DNA of 35,345 nt from the NCBI GenBank assembly GCA_037176905.1, contig JBBBWG010027557.1:14598-49942 (forward strand). The letters are read 5' to 3'. The number at the start of each line of letters is the position of its first letter. Position 1 is the stretch's first letter. The DNA is from Azolla pinnata. Taxonomy: Eukaryota; Streptophyta; Polypodiopsida; Salviniales; Salviniaceae. Positions 1 through 10,459 of the stretch are shown piece by piece. The position numbers and the translations under genes are program-made. Below the pieces are notes generated by a model. It saw nothing but the letters and a program-made list of their open reading frames with translations, did not search any database and was not told the DNA's origin.

Positions 1-1131
1 TGATGGTGCTTAGAGGCCAAAATATTGGATGGGTCCAAAGAAATCACATCTTATTATGTGTGCTAAATATCGCTGTTTATGATTGTTGCACTTGGAAACA
101 TATAAAGCTTGAAATGAAAGATGTATTGCTGGATACCAAACATTGGAGTTTCTCATGCTATGCATGGAGGCAAAGGGCATGGATGTAATTTGTTTTACAT
201 GCTCCACGCACAGAATCATTGCATCAAATCGAGTCAAACGGTGCTCAGCATGAAGGGAGCAGTTTTTCTCTATCCGGCGCTTGTTTGTTCACATGCAAAC
301 TAACAGCAGGGTATGAAGAATGGATCGATTGGTTCCGATGTATGTGTGCGAGCTTCTTTTTACGAGAATCTAGATCTTTTCAGAAGAGGAGTGCATGTGA
401 AGCCAAGGCCAAAGACATTGGACTACATCGTTGTCATCAATTTGCTGAGTTGGTACGAGCTACTACAGTTTGTGTACGTGCACGCACTGTTGATGAAGCA
501 ATTCATCGATGCCGATGATTCGTATGCACTCATGTATGTATATGTACATGCTCTAGCCTCCAACAAGCTTCGTCTGTCATCATCATTACCGTCGGAAATG
601 ATGCATCTGGCTAATTTTACGGTCGATGACGTGCCGTGAAGAAGGCCAAATAATGTGGGCAAAGAACCGTGATGATGATCCCATTCTTCATTCGGCTAAT
701 TGGTTCGATGATGTGCCATAAGATGGATGAGCTTTTTCTCGCTCCATTCACTTCAATACGACATGGTCGATGCTATTCAGAATTACCAGATGGTGACGAT
801 GATATGATGGTCGGCGAAACCATCGGACTACAACTCATTGGAAGGCTTCTTGTAACCCGGACGAGTTTCACACTGCAGGAAATGAAGCTGAGAGCACAAC
901 ATGTCCAGAACTGTGTCATATGCCTTTTGTCATCAAGCCCACTGATCGGTATATGATCTCTATGGACGACATGCTTCGATCGCGGTTATCCGTAGATCAT
1001 GAGCTACATGGTATGGCAATTTCATATATGGCTCTCTCTAAGGATCGACTGATCGAACCGATCGCTTTCTTTGAAGGATCAGATCCTATCGCAGAGCCTG
1101 AGAAATGCGGTGATCGAATGCGTTGCCGATT
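1..1131. other. 3' flank of the remorin gene; no gene recognised
   Basis: The ORFs here (up to about 140 codons) overlap one another in several frames and resemble no family I know. The part next to 1131 is probably the 3' UTR of the minus-strand remorin. A loose direct repeat is visible: the words ggctaatt and cgatgacgtgcc near 609-633 recur as ggctaatt and cgatgatgtgcc near 693-718. No promoter, RNA gene or mobile element was seen. Confidence 0.5.
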
Positions 1132-3661
1132 CTACGGGTCGGGAATGAAGTTGAAGCAGAGGGCTCTGAGTGTCGGGGAGAGATTGCGGCGGTCCCTCGG
1201 CGGCTTCACAAACACCTTCCTCTGCTGCGTCGCGAGGCTCGCACGCTTCTCTTCCGCTTTGCGCCGCGTAATGGCCAGCCGCTCCAGTATCCTGCTCGTG
1301 GCCTCCGCTCGCTTCTTCTCCAGTTGCTCCTGGTGGACATGACCGAAATTACCGCGTCAGGCTACAAGCCAGGCTACTTGTTTATACCCCATATATATAT
1401 ATATATTTTTTACAAGCATTCTGTTGCTCTGACTCTTCTGCCTCTGATGATGATGATGATGAATGATGATGAATGATGATGAATGATGAATGATGAATGA
1501 TGAATGATGATGATGATGGTATTATACTGACATGCTCGCGACAGACGTACCTCGAGCTTCTTCAACTGCGCATTCGCCTTTTCCTTGGTGTGCTTCTCCC
1601 ATGCCTCTATCTTCTCCTCTTTCTGCCGCAATCTGACATGCAGAGGAGGCAGACACGAGAGGAAATGCGGCATGTAAGCAAGAGAGGCGATCGTGGAAGA
1701 TGGTGCAACACCATTCGACGACGTGGGCGCATTGCCGAGACAAGTGCCCTCGAAAGCACCGATGGTTAAAAACCCTTTTTAAACCATTCAAATTAGCCTT
1801 CACATTGGTTCTTAAGGTTTTATGGGCGAATAATCTGTTGACGCATATGACCAATATATGGGTTCAATATCCCAGAGTCTCGCTTATCGTTAGCAACCCC
1901 TTAAACCATTCAAATTAGCCCTGAGATTGGTTCAAACGGCTATAAAAGCACGTTGAAATTAGCCTTTTTAATTGGTTCTTAAGGTTATGTAGAATCAACC
2001 ATTCAAATGAGCCTTTAAACTGAGCTTCTTTAAAACCCGAACTCCCCAATATTCTACTTAGCCTTTAAATGGGTTCGTAAGGTTAATATAAAACCCTATG
2101 TAACACATTCGAATTGGCCTTTAAATTGGTTGTTAAGGTTAAAAGACCCTAATTCGGCATGCATATCCTGATGTCCCTTAAACCATTGAACTCAGCCTTT
2201 AAATTGGTTCATTAAGGTTAAAAACAAAAAGGTTAATCCACTTATCCTAGCCTTAAAACCATTCAAATTAGCCTCTAAATCAGCGGCCGTTCTTAAGGTT
2301 ATAAGGCCCTAATTCACATGTTATCCTAAAATCCCTTAGACCATTCAAAACAGACTTTAGATCGGGTGTCAAGGTTATAAAGCCCTAATTCGTGACATAT
2401 ATTATCCTAATCTCCCTTAAACCATTCAAATTAGCCTTTAAATTGGTTCAGAAAGGTTAGAGAAAACCCTAGTTTCACATATTATCCTAAAATCCCTTAA
2501 AACCATTCAAATCAGCCTTTAAATTGCAGGTTCTCAAGGTTAGAGAGAACCCTTTAACTCACATATTCTATCCCATTTTAATTAAACCATTCCAAATTAG
2601 GCTTTGATCATCAGCAATCGGTGCTTAATTCGGTTATATACGCTAATTATTCACATCTCCTAATCAAATCCCTTAAAAAACCGTTTCAAATCAGCCGTGA
2701 TCGAATCGGTTGATTAAGGTTATATACAAAAAAGAACCCTAATTCGCAATCTACACTCTCCCGTTAATGATTAAACCCATTCCAAATTGGGGTTCCTCCT
2801 ACCTGCTATATATTCCAAATTAGGGTTCCTCCTACCTGCTATAGATTCCAAATTAGGGTTCCTCCTACCTGTTTAATTAGAGTCACATGGAGAGATCATG
2901 AGGGGATCAGATCAGAAATCAGGAAAGATTTAGACATACTTGGCAAGCTTGGGATGGAGCTGGAGGTTGATCAGATCATGCAGCTCCTTGATTTGATCGT
3001 CGGCCGCTGCGGTGCTACGATCGCAGCTCCAATGGAAGCTGCGCCCGATGTGGTCGCCCTCGGAGAGCTCCTGCAGCTCCATCTTCGCGCGGTGGCAGCG
3101 GGCGACCTCGTCCGCGTTGAGCCGATAATTAGCAGTCTCGCGGCGCAGTCGAAGCGGCGCCTGCGGGCCATCATTCGTGGCGTGATGATGAATCTGATGA
3201 TGAGGATGATGACGATCGTGATCATGATCATGATCATGATCAGCTTGATCCCCTTCCTGCGATGTTCTGCGCATCGATCGCACCCTCGCGGGCGTGTTGT
3301 GCCTCGCGGGCGAGATCCGGCTCGGGCTGATCCCCATCCGGCTCGTCGACGTCGACGCGCAATCACAGATCCGCCTGCACGTTTTCCACGCAAATTTCTA
3401 GGGTTTTCGTGGGATTAGGGTTTTCTGTTTTGTGTTCGTGAAGATCGCTTCGACCATGGATCGGACCATCGGATCGGATCGAGCCTTTTCTTGTTGGTTA
3501 GTACAGATGGATCGAGATTATTCGTAGATTGTGGGATTCTTCCGATCACGATCGGATCCGAGAAATAAAGAGAGAACAGATCGGAAGAAAGATTTAAGCG
3601 CGAGGAATGGATCAGTGCGTGAATCAAATTCACCTGCAGCTCGAGGTGCAGGTCGGCGGGC

Positions 3662-3699
<38 letters not shown>

Positions 3700-4466
3700 G
3701 AGGTACTGATCTGCGTGCCCACCTCGCGCAGCTTCGGCGATGGCGTCTGTGGGCGGATCATCGTGTCTTTGATCAGTAAATTAGGGCTTCGGATCGACGC
3801 CAGGTCCGATCTGCTTCCCGATCTGCCTAAAATTCAGGCAGGAGGGAGGGGAAAACGAAGAAGAAATCGGAAGAAGAATTAGACGAAGAAATCGCAAAAT
3901 CAGAAGTAGGATCTGGTGACGAATTTAGAAGAAATTATTGGGAAGGGAGTGCCCGCCACAGTATGTTGTGATCCGTGTAAATTTAGCAGCTGCTAGCAGC
4001 ATTAGTAATTAATGCTGGATCGAATTGCGTCAATCGATCATGCATGCATGCAGGGATGGATTGGATCGATTGCAGGATGCGATGCGCGAGATCGATCGAA
4101 ATCATGCGCCCCCGAGTACGAATCATAATCTGGTGCTGGAATCGATCCGCAGTACTATTATAGCTCGCTCCATGACGAATCATATATATGCACCTGATGA
4201 TTCGCCATAGATGCAGGATTCTGATCCGACACTGCTGCATCTGTGCTGCGGACGATCAGCTGCAGCTGCTGATCTCGTCCGATCAGTCGTCGTAGTAGTA
4301 CGCTGCCCGTCGAGATCATCATCCGCCCACGTCGATTTACAGCAAGATGGCGGCGGCGGTGGTGGTCGGCCCCCCCCCCCTACCCCCCCTCCGCCGCATG
4401 ATCATCGGAGCTCGCCCGATCCGTACTGCAGCAGCCGCCGGCGGATGATGATCAGCATGATGATGC

Positions 4467-4503
<37 letters not shown>

Positions 4504-5569
4504 CTGATGATTGTGGTGGTGGTGGTGATGATGATGGTGATGATGATGATGGCGATGATTGTGGTGGTGGTGGTGGTGATGATGATGGTGACGATGATGA
4601 TGGCGACGGTGATGATGATGCTGATGATGATGCTGATGCTGATGCTGATGATGATGATGGCGATGATTGTGGTGGTGGTGGTGGTGATGATGATGGCGAC
4701 GGTGATGATGATGCTGATGATGATGCTGATGCTGATGGTGATGATGATGATGGCGACGGGGATGATGATGCTGATGAGAGATGGTGATGATGGTGATGGG
4801 GATTACCTTGCAGGTGGTGATCATCATCATCCAGAGGATCACCATCGGCGGCAGGGCTCATCAGATCGCGCTTGTTCATGCTAGCGTACTTCTTGATGCT
4901 GCTGCTGCAATGCTGCTGCTGATGATCATGATGCTGATGATCATGAGGCTGATGATGCTGCTGCTGATGATGATGATGCTGATGATGATGATGCTGATGA
5001 TGATGATCATGCTGATGATCGTGATGGCGATGGCGATGGCGATGATGATCAGCGCTCGTGCTGTTCGCAGCAGCCGCAGCAGCAAGCGGCAGCTGATCAT
5101 CATCATCATCGTCGTCGTCGTCGTCGTCATCGGGGCTCCTCCTCCTCCTCCCCCTGATCACCTGCTTCACGAGCTGCTTCTGCTGGCTATGGCGCTGATC
5201 ATTGCAGCAGCAGCAGCAGCAGCTGATCGCGGCCGAATTATAGAGAAGCGATGAAGAAGAAGAAGCAGCAGAAGCAGCAGCAGAAGAAGAAGAAGAAGAT
5301 GATGATGAAGAAGATGATGATGATGATGATGATGATGAATCGCAGCACTTCCTCGACCTGGTAGCTGCAGTGGCATCGATGATCATCGGCCGCTGAATCC
5401 ACGAGCTGCGTTGACGCGCTGCAGGCGATGGCGCAGCTGCGGGATTCATGTCGTGATCCTCGACGTCGTCAGCTGGGCACGATCGCCGCGGACTGATCCT
5501 GATGCTGCTGCTGCTGCTGCTGATTCTGGGGCTTCTCAGCTCGCCCCTGTGATTCGCCCCCATCGCCAT
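1132..5569 (-). CDS. Remorin family protein, long N-terminal type (group 5/6-like)
   Basis: Remorins are plant membrane-associated scaffold proteins that sit on the cytoplasmic face of plasma-membrane nanodomains through a C-terminal coiled coil. I built five exons on the minus strand: 5569-4807, 3826-3634, 3374-2940, 1632-1551 and 1329-1132 (stop). Phases are 1, 2, 2 and 0 and fit at every junction, giving 556 codons. Exons 4 and 5 encode the conserved coiled coil: KEEKIEAWEKHTKEKANAQL, then KKLEEQLEKKRAEATSRILE and RLAITRRKAEEKRASL. Exon 3 carries the block usually found before the core in long remorins (SPARHNTPAR, then CHRAKMELQELS and FHWS). Exon 2 has PSPKLREVGTQIS followed by 12 Asp codons. 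Exon 1 is disordered, with runs of Ser, Asp, Ala, His and Gln. It is open throughout but has no recognised motif, so its start and any internal splicing are uncertain. The tail lacks the short Cys-rich end of many remorins and ends ALCFNFIPDP. Exons 3-5 are secure, exon 2 probable, exon 1 tentative. Confidence 0.85.
1446..1519. repeat. TGA/GATGAA microsatellite in remorin intron 4
   Basis: This is an interrupted trinucleotide/heptanucleotide tract of gatgat and gaatgat words. It lies inside the 221-nt intron (1550-1330) between remorin exons 4 and 5. An (AT)n run at 1391-1407 lies in the same intron. Confidence 0.9.
1768..2781. repeat. Degenerate tandem array, about 12 units, in remorin intron 3
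   Basis: The array lies within the 1307-nt intron 2939-1633. The recurring words, in order, are ttaaaccattcaaattagcc, then tttaaattggttcttaaggt, then aaccctaattc, then acatattatcctaaaatccc. Units are mostly about 50-95 bp and diverge by substitution and indel. The copies around 2240-2560 agree best with one another. Each unit is partly self-complementary (aaccattcaaatt against aatttaaaggtt-like words), and several carry the telo-box-like word aaccctaa. No coding potential is seen. Confidence 0.85.
2782..2880. repeat. Three tandem copies of a 33-bp unit
   Basis: The copies at 2782-2814, 2815-2847 and 2848-2880 all begin ccaaatt and contain gggttcctcctacctg. Copies 1 and 2 differ at only a few positions; copy 3 loses identity in its last ten bases. 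The unit seems to grow out of the last unit of the longer array, and lies just inside the donor end of remorin intron 3. Confidence 0.9.
4465..4797. repeat. GAT/GGT-rich array in remorin intron 1
   Basis: This trinucleotide-type array of gat, ggt, gct and gcg words has internal higher-order copies; the segment tgatgattgtggtggtggtg, or a close form of it, occurs three times. It fills much of the 978-nt intron 4806-3827. The splice donor (caag/gtaatc in the gene sense) lies just beyond its edge at 4807/4806. Confidence 0.85.
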
Positions 5570-5596
5570 TAATCCGCCGCCCTTCTCCTCTGGCCG

Positions 5597-6352
5597 ATGC
5601 CCAGCTGCATCAATCCATCATCGTTACAACGATCAGGATACTGCACGATTCTCAGAGCGCCTCGGTCTGATCGATTTCACAAGAAGCAGAAGAAGATGAT
5701 GGCGGTGATGATTGATGAAGAGGAAGAAGAAGAAGAAGAAGAAGAAGAAAATGAGGATGATGCTGATGATGAAGATGAATCAGAAGGAGAAGAAGGAGAA
5801 GAAGGAGAAGAAGGAGAAGAAGGAGAAGAAGAAGAAGAAGAAGAAGATTCTGAAGAAAATGAGGATGATGCTGATGATGAAGATGAATCAGAAGAAGAAG
5901 AAGGAGAAGAAGATTCTGAAGAAGAAGAAGAAGATGAATCTGGAGAAGAAGATTCTGAAGAAAATGAGGATGATGCTGATGATGAAGATGAATCAGAAGA
6001 AGAAGAAGGAGAAGAAGATTCTGAAGAAGAAGAAGAAGATGAATCTGAAGAAGAAGAAGAAAATGAGGATGATGCTGATGATGAAGATGAATCAGAAGAA
6101 GGAGAAGAGGAAGAAGAAGAAGAAGGAGAAAATGATGCTGATGCTGATGATGAATCAGAAGAAGAAGAAGAAGAAGAAGAAGAAGGAGAAAATGATGCTG
6201 ATGCTGATGATGAATCAGAAGAAGAAGAAGGAGAAGAAGAATCTGAAGAACTTAGAAGGAATTTGAAGGAAGCAATTGACAGAAGAAGGAAGGCTAAATT
6301 ATATAATTTTGATCTTAACTGTATGCCTTGCCAATCCAAAGCTGGCCCATGA
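5597..6352 (+). CDS. Putative extremely acidic repeat protein, possibly not a gene
   Basis: This ORF of up to 251 codons begins divergently 28 bases beyond the remorin start; an internal start at 5695 is also possible. After about 40 ordinary residues it is nearly all Glu, Asp and Ser, built from units containing NEDDADDEDESEE. The C-terminus leaves the repeat as a basic stretch (LRRNLKEAIDRRRKAKLYN) followed by FDLNCMPCQSKAGP and a stop. DLNCMP fits the DLNxxP form of the EAR repression motif known in plant transcriptional repressors. That match is short and could be chance. Against a gene: GAA/GAT microsatellite DNA is open in several frames, no domain is recognised, and the region may simply be remorin promoter or leader. 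No function is assigned. Confidence 0.3.
   Translation: MPSCINPSSLQRSGYCTILRAPRSDRFHKKQKKMMAVMIDEEEEEEEEEEENEDDADDEDESEGEEGEEGEEGEEGEEEEEEEDSEENEDDADDEDESEEEEGEEDSEEEEEDESGEEDSEENEDDADDEDESEEEEGEEDSEEEEEDESEEEEENEDDADDEDESEEGEEEEEEEGENDADADDESEEEEEEEEEGENDADADDESEEEEGEEESEELRRNLKEAIDRRRKAKLYNFDLNCMPCQSKAGP
5715..6250. repeat. GAA/GAT minisatellite with roughly 100-bp higher-order units
   Basis: The word gaggatgatgctgatgatga recurs at 5753, 5861, 5966 and 6065, giving spacings of 108, 105 and 99 bases, all multiples of three. Two further shorter units near 6130 and 6190 contain aatgatgctgatgctgatga. The plus strand is almost all purine plus scattered T, giving strong strand asymmetry. Confidence 0.9.
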
Positions 6353-7811
6353 GCTGATCCATTAATCAATTCCTAATTATTTGAAGCATTAAAGCTCAGT
6401 CAAACCTACTGCTGATTGAAGCTATGGTGTTAAATTTCCCCTTCTTGACATTCTTGAGAGAGAGCTTGATCTTTTTCTGGTTTTCTTTTACACCCACCAC
6501 AAAAGACAAGAAGGTGAATTTAGTGCAAGTTGGGCCCCCAACCAAAATGCAGCTTGCAGCAGCAGATCAAGAAGAAGCAGAAGAAGAAGCAGAAGAAGCA
6601 GAAGAAGAATTCTGAAACAGAATGTGAAGAAGAAGCAGAAGAAGAAGAAGAAGAAGAAGTGCTGATCATGTTGGAGAAAAGCCTGTGGCATCATCCGCTG
6701 GGACACATTGCACATTGATCAGAGAGCATTCCCATGATGGTTAATTACATACAAATTATATCTAGATCTGTCTAATAGTGATCTATCTCTCTGTCTGTAT
6801 AGATACAGAGATTGATTGATGGATGGCTACATAGATTGATTCATTGATGGATTGATTGATTGATTCATTCATTGAGAGGAGATGAATTTTTCAATGTATA
6901 ACTCTCATACTATGGTTTGAGAGCTGCTAATAATATTTCAGAGGCCGACGTTGCGTCAGTAAATTATCTGCAGCAAGTTGGGTTTTGATTAGCAACAATG
7001 ATGCTACCTACTGATCCACCGCCTTGATTGACGATGCAAGAGGGTAATTAACGAAAAAAAGTGGGTGATTAGCGACTGATTTATCCTCCGCCACGAGCTA
7101 ATTAACGATTAATCCGAACTATCAGTTTTACCCGAGTAATTTACGCGCGCTGGATCATCATCAAGATGCATGGAGCTCCTGTGAACGCCACGGCCAGCCA
7201 TTTTGGTTGATTAAATCAGGATCATAATAGTTATCTGAAGTACAGGAAGCTGATCGGGGTGGGTCGAGCTAATCAACGGCAATCCTTGAGGAATTAGGGG
7301 GTGATTAGGGGGCTAATTAGGGCATGTTCTAGGAAGATTAGAAAAGAGAGAGGGAGATAGAGAGCGCAAGAACATGGAGCTAAATCTGCAACATGATGTG
7401 CAATGGCCAAAGTCAACATTCGTGGGCGATGCTTTCACACCTGCACATGCCTCTTCTCCCTCTCTCTCTCTCTCTCTTTTGTGGGCTCTGTTTTTTTTTT
7501 TTTTGCCACTCTATGCACACAAGAATCATCTTTTTTGGGAGATTTTGTTGCTGCCCAGACAACACAGAAACAGAAGAAGAAAGGGAAGGAAAGAAGAAGA
7601 AGAAGAAGAAGAAGATGAAGAAGAAGCTGAGATGAAGAAGAAGCAGATGATGATGATGATGATGATGAGGATGATGGGCCATGGCGAGCTTCTCCTGTTT
7701 CCTCAGCTGGGCATCGTTGCTCACTGTTCCAAGTCGCTTTCGGATTTCCATCACTCCGAGCTTTTAGTCATTTTCAAGGTGGGTACAACAAGGATCTTCT
7801 TTCTGCACATC

Positions 7812-7932
7812 TACATAGATCTGTATATATGTGTATATATCTATCTATATATATATATATATATGCCTAGATAGATGGATAGATAGATTGATAGACAGAC
7901 AGATAGGTGCATAGATCGATGGAAAGATCGGA
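7812..7932. repeat. (TA)n and (GATA)n microsatellites
   Basis: An AT-alternating run at about 7846-7865 passes into imperfect gata/gaca/gatg tetranucleotides. Confidence 0.85.
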
Positions 7933-8140
7933 TAGCTGAGATAGATGCTTACCACATATGCATGAAATAGAGCTGCTAATCTCAATCCCCAACCACATTT
8001 GGCTAACTAACTCCATAGCTTGTAGCCCTACCTAGAGGGACTCGGAACAGATTTTTGTCTTTGTTCCATCATATATGTGGTAGCTTTCAAATAGCTTACA
8101 CCGAGTCTGCAGATAAGCTCCAACCTATATACATATATAT

Positions 8141-8208
8141 AGATAGAGAGATAGATAGATAGATAGATAGATAGATACATAGATACATAGAGACATAGAT
8201 AGATAGAT
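8141..8208. repeat. (GATA)n microsatellite
   Basis: Imperfect gata tetranucleotides with gaca and taca variants. It resembles the tract at about 7870-7920 but is separate from it. Confidence 0.9.
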
Positions 8209-8277
8209 GTACATGTGCTTTCAGTGGCTTGAGCTCTGTTTTCAATGATGCATGTGCTTCTTCTTTATCTACTGATT

Positions 8278-8685
8278 GTATGTAAAAATGTATACACAGC
8301 ATCTGCAATGGCTGGTTTCTTGCTTGCTTGCTTGCTTTCTTGGTTTGGTTAGTGATCTGATTGAGCAACACGGCGGCACGATCCGAACAATACATTCAAA
8401 AATCTTTTAGATGGGCTTGCTTCCTGGTCTTTTCTCTCCATGAATCGATTCAGATTCGGATAGTTTTCAGGCTACTATAACTGTATGTATAATGTATACA
8501 CCTCATCTGCAATGGCTGCTTGCTTGCTTGCTTTTCGTGGTTTGGTTAAGCGATCCGATTGAGCAACACAGCGGCATGATCCAAACAACAGATTCAAAGA
8601 TTTATATGGGCTCGTTTCATCGTCTCCTTTCTGCCCACGAATCGATTCCGATTCAGATAGTTTTGGGGCTCCTAAAATTGTGTAA
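8278..8685. repeat. Tandem duplication of a segment of about 204 bp
   Basis: The two copies lie at about 8278-8481 and 8482-8685. Matched landmarks are atctgcaatggctg at 8301 and 8505, the ttgcttgcttgctt runs after them, gattgagcaacac, and gaatcgattc followed by gatagtttt near the ends. The copies differ by scattered substitutions and short indels, so the duplication is not recent. No shared ORF spans both. Confidence 0.9.
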
Positions 8686-8716
8686 CTGGATTCGATTGCG
8701 GCAAAGTCTTTCGCAG

Positions 8717-8789
8717 ATGGCAATCCTGAGAATCACATATTTCAAGGCTAAAAGTCAAGAAGAGGAAAAGCCGGCCAAGAGACTGACCG
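8717..8789 (+). other. Possible exon with strong splice signals, unidentified
   Basis: An ATG at 8717 follows a good acceptor-like sequence (ctttcgcag) and opens MAILRITYFKAKSQEEEKPA, ending at a strong donor (accg/gtaagt) at 8789/8790. A possible downstream acceptor, tgcttgcag, lies at about 9162-9170, but joining to it gives a stop after a few codons. No family is recognised. It may be an exon of an unidentified transcript or a chance arrangement. Confidence 0.2.
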
Positions 8790-10459
8790 GTAAGTACCTC
8801 CCTAATATATCGATTCGATACGATTCCCGTTTTCCTTTTTTTTCAACAGAAACATGTATCTTGTTCAAGCCTGTGATCGGCTCCATGTAAAGCCAAAGCT
8901 GTGTATGTACTCTCTCTCTCCTCTTACCTGCTCTGCTGCAACTTGATGCTTTTGATTTTCCGAATCGAAATCGGCTGGCGTTTTCTCCGCTCGATGCCGA
9001 TCGAACCGTTGTATATACTTTCTCTCGGCGGTAAAACAGTGAATCGATCCTTGTCAACGCGAAGAAAGCTTTGGAACGAGTGCAGGCAGCAAATGCACAC
9101 ACAAGGAGCGGAGACTTACACTATATACATTACATGCCTACTACTTCGTTGCTGCTGCTGCTGCTTGCAGCATATGGGAGCTAAGTGCATTTTACTTCGT
9201 TTCTTCTTTACATTCTGTTTGAGATTTTACCCAAAGCCCTAGTCCAAAATAGATGCTCGTTTGCTATGAATGCAGACTGCAGTATGTACATGTGTGTACC
9301 TTGCCGGGGGAATGCACGAGTTAGCATTCTCACTCACCAGAGCAGAAAAAGAGTCAAATCATATACCCATACCAGGCATCTCCATGCTAATTCTGCACGT
9401 TGGCTTAACACAAAGCGGAGCGGAACACAAAACCCCCGGAATTGGTTGAATCATACGATGAATTATGCATGATGAATGCTACCATGGGTGTAAAGCAATG
9501 AGCCCCCATTAATTTCAGAAAGAGTTCACAAGGGGTTACTGTACAAGATTATATATATGCTTGTGGGCAATGAAATCATTAGATGCTATGTTCGAAGGTG
9601 TTCACTTCATTTGTCGAAAACTAAAAGCCACGCAGACAAGCTCAAGAATGATAGGTCAGCCGTCAAAGCACTGTCAACATTTCGCAGAGTTGGCAGTAAG
9701 GTAATTAGATTGCATCTGTTGCATATTATACACAGACAATGGCCGGTTCATGCAATCGTGCAAGTTATACCAACAATAATAAGATCAAGCATTTTGAGCA
9801 AGATTCACAATGAAGAGCAATCAGTAAATTCTACAAACACATCCTTCTTACTGAGAAGAGTAGCCATTCATTCGACGATATCAAAACATTGCCATGCCAA
9901 GGGCTAGATTGGCATTCTCCAACAGTTCAGGGGATTTCAAAAAATATTGACCACAATTTCAGTGGTCGCAAACAGAAATGACAAATGTTGGAATTTAAAA
10001 CATAAACAAGATGACCCAACTGTTACAGCTGTCGTATTAAGGATGCTTCAGTCAATGCTACACTTCCCAATACTAATCCCATATTTTGCATATTACTTAA
10101 CATCCAATAACACTATATAACCACCTCGTCGAGGTTGCTTCCAAAGTTGTGGATTACAACAAGTTAGTTTATGCCCGATGTCAAGCAAATGACAAATGTC
10201 TATTCAGTTGAGCTGGCTGTATTGTTGATAGCAATCGAATCGACTGAGAATACATAAATATCATGTCTCCAATAGCAGCTACCATTGTGGTGTATCGCTA
10301 TGCATATAACAAATGGATGACCACGACCACCACCCACCCCTAGGACCCAAAACACTTCTTGACAAACAGCTTTATCAGCCAAACACTGTAAAAAACTCTT
10401 CCATGCTTTGACATTGTGCTCAAAACTCGGCATAAACATTTCAGCCTACAACCAACGAG
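8790..10459. other. No gene recognised; 3' flank of RPB3 at its right end
   Basis: ORFs of up to 116 codons occur but match no family, and no repeats of note were seen apart from a short CTG run at about 9150. The right-hand few hundred bases are probably the RPB3 3' UTR, as that gene reads leftward and stops at 10460. Confidence 0.5.

Larger units (their letters stand above)
6353..8277. other. Intergenic stretch with simple repeats; no firm gene
   Basis: Visible features are AAG/CAG-rich tracts at about 6555-6660, a (CT)n and T run at about 7455-7505, and a GAA then GAT tract at about 7575-7675. An ORF starting at 7374 (MELNLQHDVQWPKSTF) runs through these tracts and has a plausible donor at about 7780 (aag/gtgggt). 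I recognise nothing in it and see no partner exon that fits. A start of transcription in this area is possible but not supported further. Confidence 0.35.

Noticed and set aside
1768..2880. CRISPR-like array
   Set aside because: Units are tandem and diverged, without identical repeats or unique spacers, and the context is a plant intron.
2930..3337. Separate 135-codon gene, briefly compared with small bHLH proteins because of DDQIKELHDL
   Set aside because: The segments occur in the wrong order for that family, and splice-site and phase matches make it remorin exon 3.
4402..4845. Poly-His ORF on the minus strand
   Set aside because: It is one of several frames through the GAT/GGT array; all frames are open, and the array lies in an intron of the remorin model.
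5677..6369. Ser-rich 230-codon ORF on the minus strand
   Set aside because: It is the complement of the GAA/GAT minisatellite; the plus-strand frame at least has a non-repeat C-terminus.
7374..7874. 166-codon ORF beginning MELNLQHDVQWPKSTF
   Set aside because: It runs through CT, GAA, GAT and TA repeats, has no known domain and no fitting second exon.
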